NCBI RefSeq assembly: GCF_018327705.1
Contig: NZ_BNEM01000002.1
Span: 1-64,000 of the forward strand
DNA: 64,000 bases
Reading direction: 5' to 3'
Source of the DNA: Catellatospora sp. TT07R-123
GTDB lineage: Bacteria; Actinomycetota; Actinomycetes; Mycobacteriales; Micromonosporaceae
How positions within the stretch are numbered: position 1 is the stretch's first letter; the number at the start of each line of letters is the position of its first letter. Made by a program: the position numbers and the translations under genes. Below, piece by piece: positions 43,371-52,091 of this stretch. The notes beneath the pieces were generated by a model. That model saw only the letters and a program-made list of their open reading frames with translations, had not been told where the DNA came from and did no database searches.

Positions 43371-43814
43371 ATGACCACGCGGATCGCGTTGACGGCCCTG
43401 GTGGGCCGGACCGGAGCAGTGCTGCTGCGCATGCGCGACGAGCAGTCGGCGGTGCGCGCCAACCGGTGGAGCCTGCCCGGCGGCGCCGTCCGGCCGACCG
43501 AGACCCCGGCCGTGGCCGCCAGGCGGCACATCGCCGAGCAGACCGGCCTGCCCGTCGACGCCGACCCGGTCGAGTTCTGGCACGGCTACCTGCCCGGCAC
43601 CCACGTCGACGTGTACTTCTTCGCCGCCCCGACGTCCGCGTTCAGCCCCGACATCGTGCCGCGGCCCGGCGTCGTCGCCGAGTTCGTGCCCGGCGAGGAG
43701 GCCCTCAGCGGCCGGGCGTTCACGCCCGCGTCCGGGTTCGTGCTCGCCCGGTTCCTGGACTCCAACGAATACCTGCGGCTGGCGGGCCGGTTCTATCCCG
43801 TCGACCCGACCTGA
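43371..43814 (+). CDS. Nudix-fold protein with degenerate Nudix box
   Basis: 147 residues from the ATG at 43371; TACGCT (43359-43364) ends 6 nt before it, so it is probably leaderless. The fold is clear (ALTALVGRTGAVLLRMRDEQ, NRWSLPGGAVRPTETP), but the box reads GGAVRPTETPAVAARRHIAE continuing QTGL. The usual REUxEE is RHIAEQ, so two of the three metal-binding glutamates are replaced. It may have changed chemistry or be a ligand-binding pseudoenzyme. The region 43815-43987 that follows holds no convincing gene. Confidence 0.82.
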   Translation: MTTRIALTALVGRTGAVLLRMRDEQSAVRANRWSLPGGAVRPTETPAVAARRHIAEQTGLPVDADPVEFWHGYLPGTHVDVYFFAAPTSAFSPDIVPRPGVVAEFVPGEEALSGRAFTPASGFVLARFLDSNEYLRLAGRFYPVDPT

Positions 43815-43987
43815 GGCCGACCCTGCGCACCCCGGGCCTGCTCGACGCCGTGGCAGCGCGGCGCGGCCAGATCCGGTCGGCCAGGACGGAGGGCGGGATC
43901 ACCCGCATCACCGTACGGTGTCGTGATCGGATCCGTCGGGTGAATGAGTGATCGCGCAGAGTCGATGGGCACGCTACCGTTGCGGCC

Positions 43988-44242
43988 ATGTCCCCAGACG
44001 CCCTCATGGTCGGCATCATCGGCGTGCTGCTCGGTGTGCTGCTCGGCCGCCGCTGGCTGAAGATGACCCAGGCCCGCGCCGGGTACAAGGGAGCGGTGGC
44101 CGGAGTGCCGAAGGCGAAGGCGGCGCTGAAGGGCGCGCGCACCGCGTGGCTGCTGGCCACCCGGGCGGCGCTGCTGGCCGCGGTCCTGATGTTCGTGTAC
44201 TTCCTGGCCACCACCACGGCGGTGTTCCAGTCCAACCGCTGA
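43988..44242 (+). CDS. Small two-helix membrane protein (84 aa)
   Basis: 84 residues: an N-terminal hydrophobic helix (ALMVGIIGVLLGVLLG), a basic middle (RRWLKMTQARAGYKGAVAGVPKAKAALKGARTAW) described by positions 21-54, and a second helix ending in AVLMFVYFLATTTA. The middle would face the cytoplasm by the positive-inside rule. No function is known. It precedes the DUF3052 gene by 16 nt. Confidence 0.6.
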   Translation: MSPDALMVGIIGVLLGVLLGRRWLKMTQARAGYKGAVAGVPKAKAALKGARTAWLLATRAALLAAVLMFVYFLATTTAVFQSNR

Positions 44243-44258
44243 GTTCTAGGCTGGGCGG

Positions 44259-44666
44259 GTGAGCGAGGGCTATTCGGGCACGCCGCTGGCCCGCAAGCTG
44301 GGGATCAAAGCCGGGCACCGGGTCGCGCTGCTGCACGCCCCGGCCGGTTTCACGGTGCCGGACCTGCCCGACGGTGCCGCCGTCGCCGACGGCCTGCACG
44401 GCACCACACCACTCGACGTGATCGTGCTGTTCGCGGCGATGCGTACGGTGCTGGACCGGAACCTGGCGGCGGTGCGGCCCCGGATGGCCCCGGCGGCCGG
44501 GTTCTGGGTCGCGTGGCCGAAGCGGGCGTCGAAGGTCCCGACCGACCTGACCGAGGACGTGGTGCGGCAGGTGGCGCTGCCGACCGGGCTGGTCGACAAC
44601 AAGGTGTGCGCCATCGACGCGACCTGGTCCGGACTGCGCCTGGTGATCCGCCGCGAGCTGCGTTAA
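44259..44666 (+). CDS. DUF3052 family protein
   Basis: 135 residues, starting at the GTG at 44259, 6 nt after TAGGCT (44247-44252), hence probably leaderless. The opening GYSGTPLARKLGIKAGHRV is the DUF3052 hallmark, followed by the mid-domain DVIVLFAAMRTVLDRNLAA and AGFWVAWPKRASKVPTDLTE. The function is unknown, although the family is widespread in actinobacteria. The stop overlaps by 4 nt the stop region of the convergent HIT gene. Confidence 0.88.
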   Translation: MSEGYSGTPLARKLGIKAGHRVALLHAPAGFTVPDLPDGAAVADGLHGTTPLDVIVLFAAMRTVLDRNLAAVRPRMAPAAGFWVAWPKRASKVPTDLTEDVVRQVALPTGLVDNKVCAIDATWSGLRLVIRRELR

Positions 44667-45079
44667 CCGGCCAGGGTCGCCGCGATGGCGTCGGCGTACT
44701 GCCGGGCCTGGTCGTCGTCGGTGTACTTGGTACGGGGCCAGAAGAAGCCGCGCAGCCCGTCGCCCTTGCGCCGCGGCACCACGTGGGTGTGCAGGTGCGG
44801 GACGCTCTGGCTGATCCGGTTGTTCAGCGCCACGAACGTGCCCTGCGCCTGGAGCCCGGTCTCGACCGCCCCGGCGACGCGCTGCACCAGCTGGAAGTAC
44901 GGCCCGACCGTCGCCGCGGGCAGGTCGTGCAGCGTCGGCACGTGCGGGCGTGGCACCACCAGCACATGCCCGGGGAACACGGGGCGGGTGTCGAGGAACG
45001 CCACCGCCGCGTCGTCGGCGTGCACGACGAAAGCCGGCCGGTCCCCGGCCGCGATCTCACAGAACAGGCAGCCCTGCAT
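44663..45079 (-). CDS. HIT-family protein (Hint-like)
   Basis: 138 residues from the ATG at 45079. It opens with CLFCEIAAGDRPAFVV, the zinc-type CxxC common in Hint proteins, and the catalytic HIT motif is VPHLHTHVVPR (HxHxHxx). The central PGHVLVVPRPHVPTLHDL is also typical. It should hydrolyse AMP-lysine or similar purine nucleoside phosphoramidates. Unlike the HIT gene at 27.5 kb, it stands alone, divergent from the YbaK-type gene 42 nt away. Confidence 0.9.
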   Translation of the reverse strand: MQGCLFCEIAAGDRPAFVVHADDAAVAFLDTRPVFPGHVLVVPRPHVPTLHDLPAATVGPYFQLVQRVAGAVETGLQAQGTFVALNNRISQSVPHLHTHVVPRRKGDGLRGFFWPRTKYTDDDQARQYADAIAATLAG

Positions 45080-45121
45080 GGCAACGGGAAGCTTATCGGC
45101 AGCGTGGCTAGTATCGGGGGC

Positions 45122-45676
45122 ATGTCTGCCGCACCGATCGGAAAATTCGACGCCGCCTGGCCCGCCGCCACCCGCCCCGACCTGGTCGCCGCACCCGTGG
45201 CCGCCGCGCTGGCCGCCTGGACCGGGGTCGAGCCCGTCGAGTCGGTGCTGGCCGTCGACACCGACCCGGACCTGGCCGACACCGGCAACTTCGGCCAGGC
45301 GTACGCGGTCGAGCCGCACCAGTCCGCCAACTGCGTGGTCGTGGCCGCCAAGCGCGGCGAGACCGTCACCTACGCGGCGTGCATGGTGCTGGCCAGCACC
45401 CGTGCCGACGTCAACGGCCTGGTCCGCAAGCACCTCGGTGCCCGCAAGGCGTCGTTCGCGCCGATGGACGACGCCGTGACCCTGACCGGGATGCAGTACG
45501 GCGGCATCACCCCGATCGGCCTGCCCGACACGTGGCCGATCCTGGTCGACGCCGCCGTCGCCGACGCGCCCTGGGTCGTGATCGGGTCGGGTAACCGGCG
45601 CGGCAAGCTGATCGTGCCCGGCAAGGTCCTGGCCGGGCTGCCCGGCGCCGCCGTGCTGGAGGCGCTGGGCGTCTGA
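45122..45676 (+). CDS. YbaK/ProX-type aminoacyl-tRNA deacylase
   Basis: 184 residues from the ATG at 45122. TAGTAT (45109-45114) ends 7 nt upstream, so it is probably leaderless. Family motifs are VVVAAKRGETVTYAACMVLA (strand and Lys-containing active-site face), NGLVRKHLGARKASFAP, and GITPIGLPDTWPILVD (the GxxPxG-type loop). These free-standing editing domains deacylate mis-charged tRNAs such as Cys-tRNA-Pro. Which tRNA is edited cannot be read from the sequence. Confidence 0.85.
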   Translation: MSAAPIGKFDAAWPAATRPDLVAAPVAAALAAWTGVEPVESVLAVDTDPDLADTGNFGQAYAVEPHQSANCVVVAAKRGETVTYAACMVLASTRADVNGLVRKHLGARKASFAPMDDAVTLTGMQYGGITPIGLPDTWPILVDAAVADAPWVVIGSGNRRGKLIVPGKVLAGLPGAAVLEALGV

Positions 45677-45701
45677 GCCGCGGCCAGGCGGCGCCGCGAG
45701 G

Positions 45702-46430
45702 TCAGGGCAGCGCCGCGAGCAGCCCCAGGAACTCCAGCCGCTGCTCGGCCGAGAGCGCCTGGTAGACGGGCGCGTCCCGGCGGTCGGTGTCGTCCTCGAT
45801 CGCACGCCGGGCGGGGCTGTCCGGGTCCAGGGCACGCAGCTGCTCCAGGGTCAGCCCGGCCGCGGCCCACGCGGCCCGGTGCGCGTCGGCGCGGTGGTGG
45901 CGCAGCGCGCCCAGCCGGGAGCAGACCCGCAGCGCGTCGGAGGCGCCTTCGGGCTCGTACACCGGGGTCAGGGTCGTGAACGCGGGGCCGCCGGTGGCCC
46001 GGCCCGCCTCCAGCAGGACGGCCAGCAGCTCGGCCAGGCGCGGCAGCGCCGCCAGGCCCGGCATGGTCGGCAGGGTGGTCTGCGCCCAGTGCTCCTGCGC
46101 GGCGTCGGCGAGCACCTGCTGGAACTCCAGGACCAGCTCGCGGCCGGTGTCGGTCAGGTGCCAGGCGCCGTCGGGGCTGCGCCACGCGACGCCCTGCTCC
46201 ACTTCGGTGCTCATGTCGGCGCCGGAGTAGGTGGTCGCGGCGGCGAACCCGGCGGCGTCCATGGGCCGGGCCAGCAGCCCGAAGTAGAAGCTGATCCCGA
46301 AGCCGGGGCTGCGGCCGGTGCGTTCGGCCAGGGCCCGCGCGTGCGGCATGGACGCGCGGCGCATGGACGAGTAGACGCGGTCGATGGCGGGACGGACGGT
46401 GGCGGCGTACTGCGTCGCCTGATCCTGCAT
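45702..46430 (-). CDS. SCO6745/SalK-family helix-turn-helix protein
   Basis: 242 residues. It starts MQDQATQYAATVRPAIDRVY and continues with GFGISFYFGLLARPMDAAGF, phrases characteristic of the SCO6745 family, in which two winged-helix-like halves are fused. The later half holds WHLTDTGRELVLEFQQ. It may bind DNA or a small ligand; no experiment is known to me. GGAGCCC lies 4-5 nt before the ATG at 46430. It is divergent from an MFS exporter 117 nt away, which suggests it may regulate it. Confidence 0.75.
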   Translation of the reverse strand: MQDQATQYAATVRPAIDRVYSSMRRASMPHARALAERTGRSPGFGISFYFGLLARPMDAAGFAAATTYSGADMSTEVEQGVAWRSPDGAWHLTDTGRELVLEFQQVLADAAQEHWAQTTLPTMPGLAALPRLAELLAVLLEAGRATGGPAFTTLTPVYEPEGASDALRVCSRLGALRHHRADAHRAAWAAAGLTLEQLRALDPDSPARRAIEDDTDRRDAPVYQALSAEQRLEFLGLLAALP

Positions 46431-46547
46431 TGCGGGCTCCCCGTGGACGGTGTGGCGTCGGCCGCGCACACGGTAGCGCCACCGCCGCGCTTCGGCCACC
46501 CGAGCCGGGACGGCGCGAACCGTCCGATGCGGATAATCTTGCCGCCC

Positions 46548-47720
46548 ATGGGGATCTTGCGCGACGACCGCGACTTCCGGCTGCTGTGGTTCGGGTCTGC
46601 GGTGTCGCAGCTTGGCACATACCTGGTGGTGATCGCGGTGCCCGCACACCTCTACGCGGTGACCGGGTCGGCGTTGGCGCCCGGGTTCGCGCTGGCCGTG
46701 GAGGGGCTGCCCGCCGTCGTGCTGGGCCCGTGGGCGGGGCTGCTGGCCGACCGGTACAGCCGCCGGACGCTGCTGGTGGTCGGCAACGCGGTGGCCGCGG
46801 CCGGGGTGGTGCTGATGTCGGCCGGGACGGCATGGGTGTACGCGGGGCTGCTGGTGGAGAGCCTCGCCGCGGTGCTGATGGCCCCGGCGGCGCGGGCGCT
46901 GGTCCCGGCGGTGGCCGGCGAGCGGCTGGTCGAGGCGAACTCCGTCAACGCGTTCACGCTCGGGGTGGTGCGGCTGGCCGGGCCGCCGCTGGGCACGCTG
47001 CTGTACAGCCAGACCGGCCTCGGCACGGTCGTGGCCGTCGACGCCGCCACGTACCTGTTCGGGGCGCTGGCGGTGCTGGCGATGACGCGGCGGCCCGCCG
47101 CCGCCCCGCCCGAGGGCGAACCGGTCGGGTCGGCGCTGGCGGCGGGGCTGCGCTACGTCGCGGCCAGCCCCGTGCTGCGCGGCCTGCTGGCGACCAGCTG
47201 GGCGTTCTGGATGCTGAACGCGGCGCTGAGCGCGCTGCTGGTGCCGTACCTGGCGCAGCTGCTGCACCGGCCCGGCCAGGACCTCGGCTGGCTGATCAGC
47301 GGTCTCGGCGCGGGCTACCTGGCCGGGGCGGCGCTCAGCCGCCGGGTCGCCGACCGGCCCGCCCGAACCGTGCTGGTCACCGCGTACGCGGCCGTGGCCG
47401 CCGCGTTCCTGGTGCTCTTCAACGCCCCGAACCTGGTCGTGGCGGTGCTCGCCGCGGCCGCCGCCGGGGTTCCCGGTGCGGTCGCGGGTGTGACCGTCCA
47501 CACCGCGCTGCCCCGGCTCACCCCCGACCGGCTGCTGGGCCGCGTCAGTGCCGCGTTCTACGCCAGCGACGCCGTGGCCCTGGTCACCGGCGCGCTGCTG
47601 GCCACCGCGGTGGCCGGGGCAGGGCTGGCACTGGTGCTGAACCTGCTCAGCGCCGCCGTCGCGCTCGTCGCCGCGGCCGGGCTGCGGCTGCTGCCCGCGC
47701 AGCAGGCCCCGGCCGCGTAG
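46548..47720 (+). CDS. MFS transporter
   Basis: 390 residues from the ATG at 46548; TAATCT (46534-46539) is placed for a leaderless start. About 11-12 membrane helices are visible. The loop between helices 2 and 3 reads GLLADRYSRRTLL, the MFS motif A. A second copy of that pattern, RRVADRPARTVLV, marks the C-terminal half. The opening (LRDDRDFRLLWFGSAVSQLG) is typical of the DHA3-like exporters of actinomycetes. The substrate is unknown. Confidence 0.9.
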   Translation: MGILRDDRDFRLLWFGSAVSQLGTYLVVIAVPAHLYAVTGSALAPGFALAVEGLPAVVLGPWAGLLADRYSRRTLLVVGNAVAAAGVVLMSAGTAWVYAGLLVESLAAVLMAPAARALVPAVAGERLVEANSVNAFTLGVVRLAGPPLGTLLYSQTGLGTVVAVDAATYLFGALAVLAMTRRPAAAPPEGEPVGSALAAGLRYVAASPVLRGLLATSWAFWMLNAALSALLVPYLAQLLHRPGQDLGWLISGLGAGYLAGAALSRRVADRPARTVLVTAYAAVAAAFLVLFNAPNLVVAVLAAAAAGVPGAVAGVTVHTALPRLTPDRLLGRVSAAFYASDAVALVTGALLATAVAGAGLALVLNLLSAAVALVAAAGLRLLPAQQAPAA

Positions 47721-47788
47721 CGCAGGACACAGCCGAACTGTCGGCTGCCTCGCAGCGCCGCAGGCGGCGATCGGGTAACCATTGACGT

Positions 47789-48253
47789 ATGTCTTCCCCA
47801 GCCGAGCAGCTGCTCACCGAACCGCTCGTGGTCGCTCGCGCGGCGACCTTCGCTGTCGTGCTGCTCGTGCTGTACGTCGGGCACCAGGTCGGCGACCACA
47901 TCGCCCAGACCGACCACCAGGCCGAGGGCAAGGCCCTGGCCGGGCGGGACGGCTGGCGGGCCATGGCCGGGCACCTGCTCGGCTACCACCTGACCCTGCT
48001 GGTGCTGCTGCTGGGCACCACGACCCTGCTCGGCCTGCCGCTGTCGTGGACCGGACTCGCCGCCGGGCTCGGGTTCTCGCTGGCCACCCATGGACTGCTG
48101 GACCGCCGCTGGCCGGTACGGGCGATCCTGCGCGCGACCGGCTCGCCCCGCTTCGCCGAGCTGACCACCCCCGTCAGCGGCATGTACGCCGCCGACCAGG
48201 CCCTGCACCTGGCCGCGCTGCTGATCTCGGCGCTGCTGATCGTGGGCCTGTAA
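47789..48253 (+). CDS. DUF3307-like membrane protein
   Basis: 154 residues with four hydrophobic helices. Conserved polar residues are on the membrane face: YVGHQVGDHIAQTDHQAEGK, HLLGYHLT, and AADQALHLAALL near the C-terminus. This His/Asp pattern is characteristic of DUF3307, whose function is unknown. The start is the ATG at 47789. The stop lies within the -10 region of the next gene (TAACCT at 48251-48256). Confidence 0.75.
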   Translation: MSSPAEQLLTEPLVVARAATFAVVLLVLYVGHQVGDHIAQTDHQAEGKALAGRDGWRAMAGHLLGYHLTLLVLLLGTTTLLGLPLSWTGLAAGLGFSLATHGLLDRRWPVRAILRATGSPRFAELTTPVSGMYAADQALHLAALLISALLIVGL

Positions 48254-48262
48254 CCTGCGCGC

Positions 48263-49219
48263 ATGCCCGACACAGTGGTGCCCGACTGGGACGCGGCCCT
48301 GGCCTGGATCGACACCGCGCTGGCGGCCGCCGGGCGGCCCCGGACCGGTCCGGTCGAGCAGACCCGGGTGCGGCCCTGGTCACTGCTGGCCCGGGTGCCG
48401 GTCGACGGCACCGCGCTCTGGTTCAAGGCCAACGGCCACTGCTCCACGTACGAGGCACCGCTGCTGGCCGCCCTTGCCCGGTGGGCGCCGGGCCGGGTGC
48501 TCGAACCGGTCGCGGTCGAGCCGCTGCGCGGCTGGGCCCTGCTGCCCGACGGGGGCACCACCCTGCGCCGCGCCGCCCCCGACGACCCCGAGCACTGGGT
48601 CCTGATGCTGGCCCGCCACGCCGAACTGCAACGCGACCTGGTCGGCCACACCGGCCGGATGCTGGCCCTGGGCGTGCCCGACATGCGTCCCGCGCGGCTG
48701 CCCGGACACCTGGCCGCGCTGCTGGCCGACCCGCTCGTGCACGCGACGGTGTCACCGGAGCAGTCGGCCGCGCTGCACGCGCACCAGCCCGAGTTCGCGC
48801 GGGTCTGCGCCCGGCTGGCCGAGAGCCCCGTGCCCGCGTCGGTGCAGCACGACGACCTGTACGACGGCAACGTGCTGGTCGGTGACGGCTACCGGTTCTT
48901 CGACTGGGGCGACGCGTCGGTCGCGCACCCGTTCGGGGTGCTGCTGGTCGCGCTGCGCGTGGCCGCCGACCGGTACGGCCTGCCCGCCGGCGACCCGGTG
49001 CTGCGGCGCCTGCGCGACGCCTACCTCGAACCCTGGACCGACCTGGCCGACCCGGCCGCGCTGCGCCGCGACGTGACGTTCGCCCTGGCCGCGGCCAAGG
49101 TCAGCCGGGCGGTCTCATGGCGGCGCTCCCTCGACGGCACCGACGCCGCCGCCATGGCCGAATACGGCGGCGAGGTCGCCGACTGGCTGAGCCTGCTGCT
49201 GGACCCCGACCTGGTGTGA
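48263..49219 (+). CDS. Aminoglycoside phosphotransferase (APH)-like kinase
   Basis: 318 residues from the ATG at 48263, 6 nt after TAACCT (48251-48256), so probably leaderless. The catalytic loop is SVQHDDLYDGNVLV (HxDxxxxN) and the metal-binding motif is FFDWGDASVAHPF (DxD equivalent). The N-lobe is short and holds the likely ATP Lys in ALWFKANGHCSTYE. This branch phosphorylates varied small molecules, and there is no reason to assume drug resistance. Confidence 0.85.
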   Translation: MPDTVVPDWDAALAWIDTALAAAGRPRTGPVEQTRVRPWSLLARVPVDGTALWFKANGHCSTYEAPLLAALARWAPGRVLEPVAVEPLRGWALLPDGGTTLRRAAPDDPEHWVLMLARHAELQRDLVGHTGRMLALGVPDMRPARLPGHLAALLADPLVHATVSPEQSAALHAHQPEFARVCARLAESPVPASVQHDDLYDGNVLVGDGYRFFDWGDASVAHPFGVLLVALRVAADRYGLPAGDPVLRRLRDAYLEPWTDLADPAALRRDVTFALAAAKVSRAVSWRRSLDGTDAAAMAEYGGEVADWLSLLLDPDLV

Positions 49220-49265
49220 CCTGCTGGGGGCGTCGCCGCTTCCCGGACGGCGGTACATTCCCGCC

Positions 49266-49811
49266 GTGACGAACCGACTGTGGACCGGGTTGCCCCACCC
49301 GGTACGCGAGCAGGTGGACGGCCTGCTGAGCACGGGCGCGACGATGGAGGCGATGGCGCTCGTCCGCCGCGACGGCGGCCCGGCCGCCCTGAGACTGCAC
49401 GACGTACGGGAAATGATCGATGCGCGCCGTGCCGAGCTCGGCATCCCGATCGACGACGGGACCATTCGGACGGACCTGGCTGAGGCCACTGCGGCGCTCG
49501 ACGCGATCACCGTGCCGGTGGCCGCCGTCGAGGCGTTGTGGGACGGCGACAGCATCGGCTGGATCGTCGTGCTGTTTGCGATCGTGCGCCGCCCCGGCCG
49601 CGAGCACCCGGCCTTCGACGAGATGTGCCTGGGCGCCTTCCGGTACGGCGGCGACCTGCGGGTACTCAACGGGCAGGTGCCGCCGTGGCCGGAAGCCGCC
49701 GACGCCCGGCGTATCGGCACGGAGCTCGCCGACAGGCTCGGGGTGCCGTTCTACTTCCACAGCCCGGACACACCGGATACCTTCCTGCCTCGCTGGTGGA
49801 ATCAGGGCTGA
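49266..49811 (+). CDS. Hypothetical protein
   Basis: 181 residues from the GTG at 49266; TACATT (49254-49259) ends 6 nt upstream, fitting a leaderless mRNA. An N-terminal helical part (LSTGATMEAMALVRRDGGPA, with LHDVREMIDAR) is followed by a compact alpha/beta part ending PFYFHSPDTPDTFLPRWW. No catalytic motif was found. It is convergent with the ATPase gene 4 nt away. Confidence 0.7.
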   Translation: MTNRLWTGLPHPVREQVDGLLSTGATMEAMALVRRDGGPAALRLHDVREMIDARRAELGIPIDDGTIRTDLAEATAALDAITVPVAAVEALWDGDSIGWIVVLFAIVRRPGREHPAFDEMCLGAFRYGGDLRVLNGQVPPWPEAADARRIGTELADRLGVPFYFHSPDTPDTFLPRWWNQG

Positions 49812-49814
49812 GGC

Positions 49815-50309
49815 TCAGCGCGGTGCTGCGGCGAAGGCAGCCGCCTGGTGGCGGCTGGTGAGCGTGACGACCCGCAGGCCGCTGTGCTCGGCCAGGGCGG
49901 CGTGTACGCGCGGGCGCATACGGCGGCGGTAGCCCGCGACGTAGCGCAGGAACTGCCAGGTGATGCGGTCGTGGACGCCGTCGGCGTGCTGCCCGCCCCG
50001 GTAGCGCAGACGGCGGTGGGCGATACCCCACAGGCAGGTCGCGGCGGGCAGGTCGAGGAAGATCGCGATGTCGGCGGTGGCGAGCCGGATCGGCAGCGTG
50101 GCGGCGTAGTTGCCTTCGATGATCCAGCGCGGTCCGGCTGCCAGGCGCCGCTGTTCGGCGGCGAACGCGTCGGCGGGCAGCGGCGTCCAGTCCGGGCCGT
50201 AGTAGACGGCGTCGAGGTGGGTCAGCGGCAGGTCCAGGCGCGTGGCCAGCAGTCGGGCCAGGGTCGTCTTGCCGCTGCCGCCGTTGCCGAGCACGACGAT
50301 CCGCTCCAC
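49815..50309 (-). CDS. P-loop adenylate-kinase-like ATPase (topology modulation family)
   Basis: 164 residues. I start at the GTG at 50309 because TAGGGT on the same strand (50322-50317) ends 7 nt before it; the GTG at 50318 is an alternative. The Walker A is [14 protein letters not shown], followed by [19 protein letters not shown] and a LID-like [12 protein letters not shown] region. Proteins with this layout are often labelled DNA topology modulation (FlaR), but the biochemical role is unproven; they probably phosphorylate a small molecule. Confidence 0.85.
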   Translation of the reverse strand: MERIVVLGNGGSGKTTLARLLATRLDLPLTHLDAVYYGPDWTPLPADAFAAEQRRLAAGPRWIIEGNYAATLPIRLATADIAIFLDLPAATCLWGIAHRRLRYRGGQHADGVHDRITWQFLRYVAGYRRRMRPRVHAALAEHSGLRVVTLTSRHQAAAFAAAPR

Positions 50310-50534
50310 GCGCGTCACCCTAGCCCGGCAAGGCCGCTGCTGCACCTACCATGGGCGAGTAGTGCCTGGCCGGGTGCAGCCAACGAGCAATGGGGCGTCT
50401 GATCACCGACACCCACCCATATTTCTGTAGGCGATCGTCACGCAATCTCCAGCGTCAGGTTTACCGGTCGGAGGCGCCAGGTCGATCGGGCCACCACCCC
50501 TACCCCCTCAGATCGAGGCAAGGAGCGCCGGCCA

Positions 50535-51971
50535 GTGCAGGACCTTGATGTGATGGGCACCTTTTGGCTCCCCAACCAGGAGCGGATAGCCGTATTCGGC
50601 CGCCTCACCTTCAATACGAAGGACGGTGGAATCGTCCACCTGGCGGATACCCTGGCAGAAATCACCGACAACCACGAGAGGCACGAGAAAGGAGGCGGTA
50701 CGCGGAGCCACGTGCTCGGCGTCCTGCACAAACGAAGTTACGACCAGCCCGTTACGCTGCTCGACTGCCTCTGGCTTTCACGAACGAAATACCACGCCCA
50801 TATGATCCTTATCGGCGCCCATTTTGCGACCGATGAAGAAACCGTGTTCGAATCAGCCAGCATTCGGTTCAATGACGCCGGGGCCTGGCTCGGGCAAGAT
50901 GCGATCTCTGTCGAGGTCGACACAGCCCTGGACGGCGTCGAGCGTCGAGAACTGACGGCTCGACTCGATCGGCCGCCGCGCATCTCTACGCGTTTCGCGC
51001 GAGGCGAGGTGGCGCTCGACTTCCGTTGGTCCCGCCAGGACATCGAGTTCAAGAGCATGGCGATCGAACAATGGCCGCAGTTTGAGCTAACCTACGACGA
51101 TAGGACCTCCGTCAGCAAAATCATCGAAGATGCCGGCAATATTTATAATCTGATGTCGCTCTGCACCGATCGACCCGGTCTCTTCGACCGCATTCATCTC
51201 TACCGGACGGACCTTCCACAGAAGGCCCTCACCGGGGATGAATTCCCCGGCACGCAGCAGGAGATCGAGTTGCGGGCCCGACTCGGAGACCGGAGTCTGC
51301 CTGTCGACGCAAAGGTTCTTTCGGCAGATGATGTTCCCGTACCCTTCGATGATCTCGGCATAGCAGGCTTGGCAAGCTGGCTAGACAGGTCCCCTGGTAT
51401 CATGCCAATCATTGGCGCACTACTGTCAATGAGGCACCGTGAGATCTACAGCGAGAATCGCTTCCTGAACCTTGCATCCGCCGCCGAAGGCCTACATCGT
51501 GCAACAGTTGGCGGAAGGTACCTACCAGATTCCGCCTTCAGGCGCCTGCGTCGGGAACTCCGAGGATATCTCCCGGATGAGCACCATAAGTGGTTCAACG
51601 ACCTCTTCGCCCACGCCAACTCTCCGAGCCTGGCTGACCGGCTCACGGGTCTGGCACAGGAACTCGGGGACTCGGCCCACTCCCTAGTGGGTAACAACGT
51701 CGACGCTTGGGTTCACACCGTGAAGAAGGTCCGTAACGATCTTACGCATCTCGACGAAGACCGCCCACAGTATGACGGACGAGACCTGTTCTTCCTTGCC
51801 GAGAGCATCTTCGATGTAACTCGCCTGTGCCTGCTGCTCCGCATTGGACTGAAGCCCGAGAGCCTCCGCCGGATTGCCAGAGATATCCGGACACACGGCA
51901 ACTTCGTCCAAGTGGAGTACACCATCCAGCGCATTTCACCACCTCAGCCAGAAGCGCAAGAGATCGAATAG
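50535..51971 (+). CDS. apeA: ApeA-like HEPN anti-phage protein
   Basis: 478 residues from the GTG at 50535, with AAGGAG about 11 nt upstream; an ATG at 50553 is possible. The N-terminus (MGTFWLPNQERIAVFGRLTF) matches the ApeA N-terminal domain. A long beta-rich middle follows. The C-terminal helical domain has a HEPN RNase motif R400-N-D-L-T-H405 (RxxxxH). ApeA proteins act alone and abort phage infection by RNA cleavage. The gene is visibly richer in A and T than its neighbours, with codons such as ATA and AAA that are rare elsewhere in the window, which fits acquisition by transfer. It stands alone with its own ends. Confidence 0.8.
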   Translation: MQDLDVMGTFWLPNQERIAVFGRLTFNTKDGGIVHLADTLAEITDNHERHEKGGGTRSHVLGVLHKRSYDQPVTLLDCLWLSRTKYHAHMILIGAHFATDEETVFESASIRFNDAGAWLGQDAISVEVDTALDGVERRELTARLDRPPRISTRFARGEVALDFRWSRQDIEFKSMAIEQWPQFELTYDDRTSVSKIIEDAGNIYNLMSLCTDRPGLFDRIHLYRTDLPQKALTGDEFPGTQQEIELRARLGDRSLPVDAKVLSADDVPVPFDDLGIAGLASWLDRSPGIMPIIGALLSMRHREIYSENRFLNLASAAEGLHRATVGGRYLPDSAFRRLRRELRGYLPDEHHKWFNDLFAHANSPSLADRLTGLAQELGDSAHSLVGNNVDAWVHTVKKVRNDLTHLDEDRPQYDGRDLFFLAESIFDVTRLCLLLRIGLKPESLRRIARDIRTHGNFVQVEYTIQRISPPQPEAQEIE

Positions 51972-52055
51972 CCACAGGCGCCTGACGCAGGCCTTGTGAA
52001 GCCATCCGTGTGGCACCTCACGGGCTCCACAGAAAAGTGGTCATCATCAATTATC

Positions 52056-52084
52056 TTGCAAACCGTACGTACGTATTGTTAAAT
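52056..52084 (+). promoter_or_regulatory. Promoter of MFS gene with a palindrome in the spacer
   Basis: TTGCAA (52056-52061), 17-nt spacer, TTAAAT (52079-52084), then 7 nt to the ATG at 52092. The spacer contains the self-complementary CGTACGTACG (52064-52073), a likely operator position. Confidence 0.65.
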
Positions 52085-52091
52085 CGGCGGC

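Noticed and set aside
43815-43987. Gene remnant-like frame (PGLLDAVAARRGQIRSART)
   Set aside because: Too short, without start, ribosome site or recognisable family; may be chance in GC-rich DNA.
48263-49219. Aminoglycoside resistance
   Set aside because: The APH fold is broad; nothing in the sequence or context indicates drug substrates. The same holds for 58837-59760.
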